A stretch of DNA of 50,879 bases from a virus: positions 1 through 50,879 of IMG/VR virus record IMGVR_UViG_3300032053_000117; one strand, 5' to 3'. Below are positions 49,501 to 50,879 of the stretch, in pieces. The position numbers were made by a program, and so were the translations under genes. The notes under the pieces are model-generated. The model searched no databases and was not told the origin of the DNA. It was given only the letters and a program-made list of their open reading frames with translations. The first letter of the stretch is position 1, and the number at the start of each line of letters is the position of its first letter.

Positions 49501-50845
49501 CTTTTTTGCCTGTCTGTTTGCGCAAAAGTTTAGGATTTGCGTCGTAAGCGCCGGAGATGATCGTCCTGTAGTAGGCCGTACTATTGCAGATTTTGATTTT
49601 TGTCTGGGCAAAGTAGCCAAGCGATTGGGCGAGAAAACGGATTGAATCAGCAAACTTCTTAGGCTTTACTGTGATCTCGTAGACTCCGTTGCTCTGTTTG
49701 GCGGTTCGATTTTTTGCGCGTTTACCGCCTGTTGACTTGGAGCCATCCGTGTCTATAAGACCGGCAAAGACCTTTTGCCTGACGTGCTTTGAATTGAATA
49801 GATAAGCAGAAGGAATGTGCTTTTCCTGTGAGCCGTCTAGAGCGCAAAGACCGTAGCTCTTGAGTAAGTTTCTAAGTGGATTGCCGTCGATCCTGGCCTT
49901 TTTACGGTCTATAACGGAAGCGGAATAGGTTTTGGCCGCATTGCCGCGCTTGTCTACACCGACCGTAACGTGAAGTCCGAATGACTGCGCATAGGCCGTG
50001 TGGTAGGCCGCTATTTCGTCATCTGCGGTCGTTATCGTTGGAGAATCCGTATCTCCGTCGCCAAGCCAAAGCCCAAGCCAGTACGGGTCTACGGCCACAG
50101 GTTTTTCTACCCAGTCGCAGCCTGTCCTATAAAGACGTGCCTGATGGCGCTTTTGTCGTGGCCACTTCAAAAAGTCAGTGACGCTGACGTGTTCAATTTT
50201 TGAGCTGACCGAGCTTTTAAGGCAAAGGACGTGAGCATCGTTGCAGACAAACGGTTCACCTTTCGCCGGATAAATCTGGTACAGTGGCCCGCGCCCGCGT
50301 GTTGTAGACAGCACCTTGCGTGGCGTTGAATCGTCTCCCATCAGGAGTTCACCTGCTTTGATTTCCTGCACAGGCTTGACTGTTCCGTCTGACATCAAGC
50401 ATAACTCGTTGTAGCCTAAACACTTACCTATGCCCAGTGATCCGGTGATTACCATGTTGTGGATGCGGCTGTTTACATTCAGGTGGGCGCTGAGCAGTTC
50501 AATCCACGCAGGCCAGATGCCCTCGTTTTCGCCTTCAATGGGCCGCCACGATCTGCCGAGGAAGTAGTCTTTGAGGATGAACTCCTCGATGTCGGGCGGC
50601 TTCTTGACGTAGTCCAGACGCCAGAGTTCGCTGTCGGCGTTGAGGCAGCCGGGGCTGCCCGAGCGCATGATGGCAGCCAGTTCGTCGAACCGTTGCTGCT
50701 CCAGCGGCGTTAAAGACGAGTCGCGTATGCCCGGCGTGATGTTGCGCTCCCCCGTCAGGGTTTGCTCCATCGCCCGGTCAACCCGCTCCGTCACCATGCG
50801 GTGCGTTACCGTCTTGGGAGTAGCGTTGTCGGGCGTAGAACTCAT
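46541..50845 (-). CDS. terL: terminase large subunit with two inteins
   Basis: 1434-aa precursor; the spliced product would be 725 aa. The exteins carry the ATPase P-loop GSLGIGK/T (residues 135-141 then 502), Walker B GIGLDE (614-618) with the SSA coupling motif (about 660), and an RNase H-like nuclease: HLDLA (D871), LITADM (D950) and G/SKDTTDG (1370-1376). Intein 1 (142-501) splits the P-loop after its Lys; intein 2 (1021-1369) splits the third nuclease motif. The enzyme packages DNA into proheads and cuts it. The second half of the N-terminus is unrelated to any other gene here. ATG 50845 has no strong ribosome site. Confidence 0.93.
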   Translation of the reverse strand: MSSTPDNATPKTVTHRMVTERVDRAMEQTLTGERNITPGIRDSSLTPLEQQRFDELAAIMRSGSPGCLNADSELWRLDYVKKPPDIEEFILKDYFLGRSWRPIEGENEGIWPAWIELLSAHLNVNSRIHNMVITGSLGIGKCLGYNELCLMSDGTVKPVQEIKAGELLMGDDSTPRKVLSTTRGRGPLYQIYPAKGEPFVCNDAHVLCLKSSVSSKIEHVSVTDFLKWPRQKRHQARLYRTGCDWVEKPVAVDPYWLGLWLGDGDTDSPTITTADDEIAAYHTAYAQSFGLHVTVGVDKRGNAAKTYSASVIDRKKARIDGNPLRNLLKSYGLCALDGSQEKHIPSAYLFNSKHVRQKVFAGLIDTDGSKSTGGKRAKNRTAKQSNGVYEITVKPKKFADSIRFLAQSLGYFAQTKIKICNSTAYYRTIISGAYDANPKLLRKQTGKKGQPVTSPITGHQRQADCLKTKFAVIPLDEGDYYGFELDGNHRFLLKDFTVTHNTAMMVTVLLYRMCIATYLKNPQHFFGLNRNSNIVYNLLSVTKEAVKDTAFGTAMTYMSDSPYFLEVCKYNAELDYSGYRVPMENTLPDGRLSRIWLTAGSKGQHVLGRNLVGIGLDEGNFRLEKDPDLKAYELYDQVRTRIANRFQKIEAYLPAISIIASSAQDESSFTEKVVGEIEESNRQRDLENRKLPAGVEPRPISQIVFRNAVYKIKRHALTGIGPDHHWFKVAYGLKNMEPFIMSGWYTEDGEPVLDEPHEEPPNGAKTELVPKFYHEAYRRNCKSQLQNLSGISCGGAHRLFPSLIDIEHCIQVAAQEGVPNPLKPGIQRIPISSEDNKNIWDYLEHKSFLTRVASRIQPIRHPQSQRYAHLDLATQSLAGVAVCHLAGSQLVEGLVKDGEPFAEYRLIVEYDFILTICAGQNKPINLGKIQKFFFWLRDMCSYRFGLITADMYQSVMPLQELEARQFKVDKLSVDKDKSVYTAWRAGFEEHRIRLPRNEQMIREAENLLEMDKKFDHPPDGCFTGDTKVKLLNGTTKSLTELAQETKPVWIYANTGKGEVIPAKAVNARKTKTVTELVEVTLDNQKVVRCTPDHRFMLKTGGYCAAKNLKAGDSLMPLYTKLYKVRYQRGTGYYEQVWSEGNWRMTHKLVAKHCGFPARTGEVIHHASLNSLNNDPDLLERLTASEHNRRHVLISKATSNPEIVKRRALTFKMRYSNNSAFIAKKQKAGKIVYKGMTTEQKARLHASVTSLAASQRTSERNKARWADPVYRSKMTQRLADYAKSETGRQNSAKTAARTNRENRQNWSPERLAKHRQSIQKAATIRLQKCLPRNHKVISCRSVTVPPTDVYDISIPGVENFGLEAGVFVHNSKDTTDGAAGAYFNAVNSEEKISMSSHNAPSMYTGQQMQQYEQEAPPVAIPLPARGYTRSKVFKA
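46739..47785 (-). other. intein 2 of terminase, HNH endonuclease type
   Basis: 349 aa, precursor residues 1021-1369. Starts with CFTGDTKVKLLNG (block A), has TPDHRFML (block B) and ends NFGLEAGVFVHN (blocks F-G) before Ser. Residues about 140-170 are an HNH-type homing endonuclease: EVIHHASLNSLNND and ASEHNRRH. Then about 130 residues of basic, Thr/Arg/Lys/Gln-rich DNA-binding-like helices. The region looks less GC-rich than the exteins, which suggests later gain. Confidence 0.92.
49343..50422 (-). other. intein 1 of terminase, LAGLIDADG type
   Basis: 360 aa, precursor residues 142-501. Starts CLGYNELCLMSDGTVKPVQE (block A), has NDAHVL (block B, His present) and ends HRFLLKDFTVTHN (blocks F-G) before Thr. 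The two LAGLIDADG helices are WLGLWLGDGDTD (about 116-126) and VFAGLIDTDGS (about 218-228), so the homing endonuclease looks intact. Confidence 0.94.
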
Positions 50846-50879
50846 GGACCGAAAAACCTTTGGCTGTTACGTAGTAGCG

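Noticed and set aside
46739-50422. Group I introns or free homing endonuclease genes in terL
   Set aside because: The reading frame is continuous through both insertions, with splicing residues at each border, so they are inteins.
1-50879. tRNA or rRNA genes
   Set aside because: I inspected the few non-coding gaps and saw no cloverleaf-like sequence or rRNA core. A tRNAscan run would settle it.

Overview
The window is about 51 kb of a large tailed-phage genome (Caudoviricetes), or a prophage or metagenomic contig of one. It carries a large terminase, a T4 gp53-like baseplate protein, several tail-fibre or receptor-binding proteins, many tiny overlapping genes of unknown function, and no cellular metabolic or ribosomal genes. 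GC looks to be near 60% by eye. The gp53-like protein suggests a contractile tail. One lipoprotein ends in a domain style common in Verrucomicrobia, so that phylum is a possible but weakly supported host.

Layout. Genes run in alternating blocks. 1-2906 (+): eight small genes including two HIRAN-type proteins. 2910-3780: a non-coding array of eight hairpin repeats separated by spacers with a strict 5-nt period. 3783-5076 (-): two genes with their own promoter. 5300-10781 (+): a train of small overlapping genes, zinc-binding proteins and an outer-membrane-like protein, then a terminator. 10772-18844 (-): a GH130-like beta-propeller, small unknown proteins, a LamG-like virion protein and a 1063-aa modular protein. 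18818-31376 (+): a NADAR protein, an 1183-aa modular protein and two fibre proteins. 31296-32963 (-) and 32996-38320 (+) are divergent across 32 bp; the second ends with a 1312-aa tail protein with a propeller and a glycosidase-like domain. 38324-50845 (-): Pth2, a lipoprotein, a Nudix fusion, an 1170-aa vWA virion protein, gp53-like, and a terminase with two inteins.

How it works together. Two expression signals can be read directly. One is TTGACN-N17-TACANT-like, and in four of six cases the -10 ends exactly 6 nt before the start codon, which predicts leaderless mRNAs. The other is the heptamer GTAGTTA, found by eye ten times, always 4-8 nt before a start codon and mostly before virion or modular genes. 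Many proteins share a short N-terminal helix (I/V)VxxLLE and/or a D-x-DPExYV linker. I suggest, as inference only, that these are virion-internal proteins targeted to and cleaved in the prohead.

The main candidates for something undescribed are the pentamer-phased hairpin array (2910-3780), the GTAGTTA start element, the leaderless promoter class together with an excess of GTATAC across the genome, and the family of modular LLE/DPExYV proteins. The terminase has inteins exactly in its ATPase P-loop and in its nuclease active-site motif. All family assignments come from reading the sequence; no database search was run.
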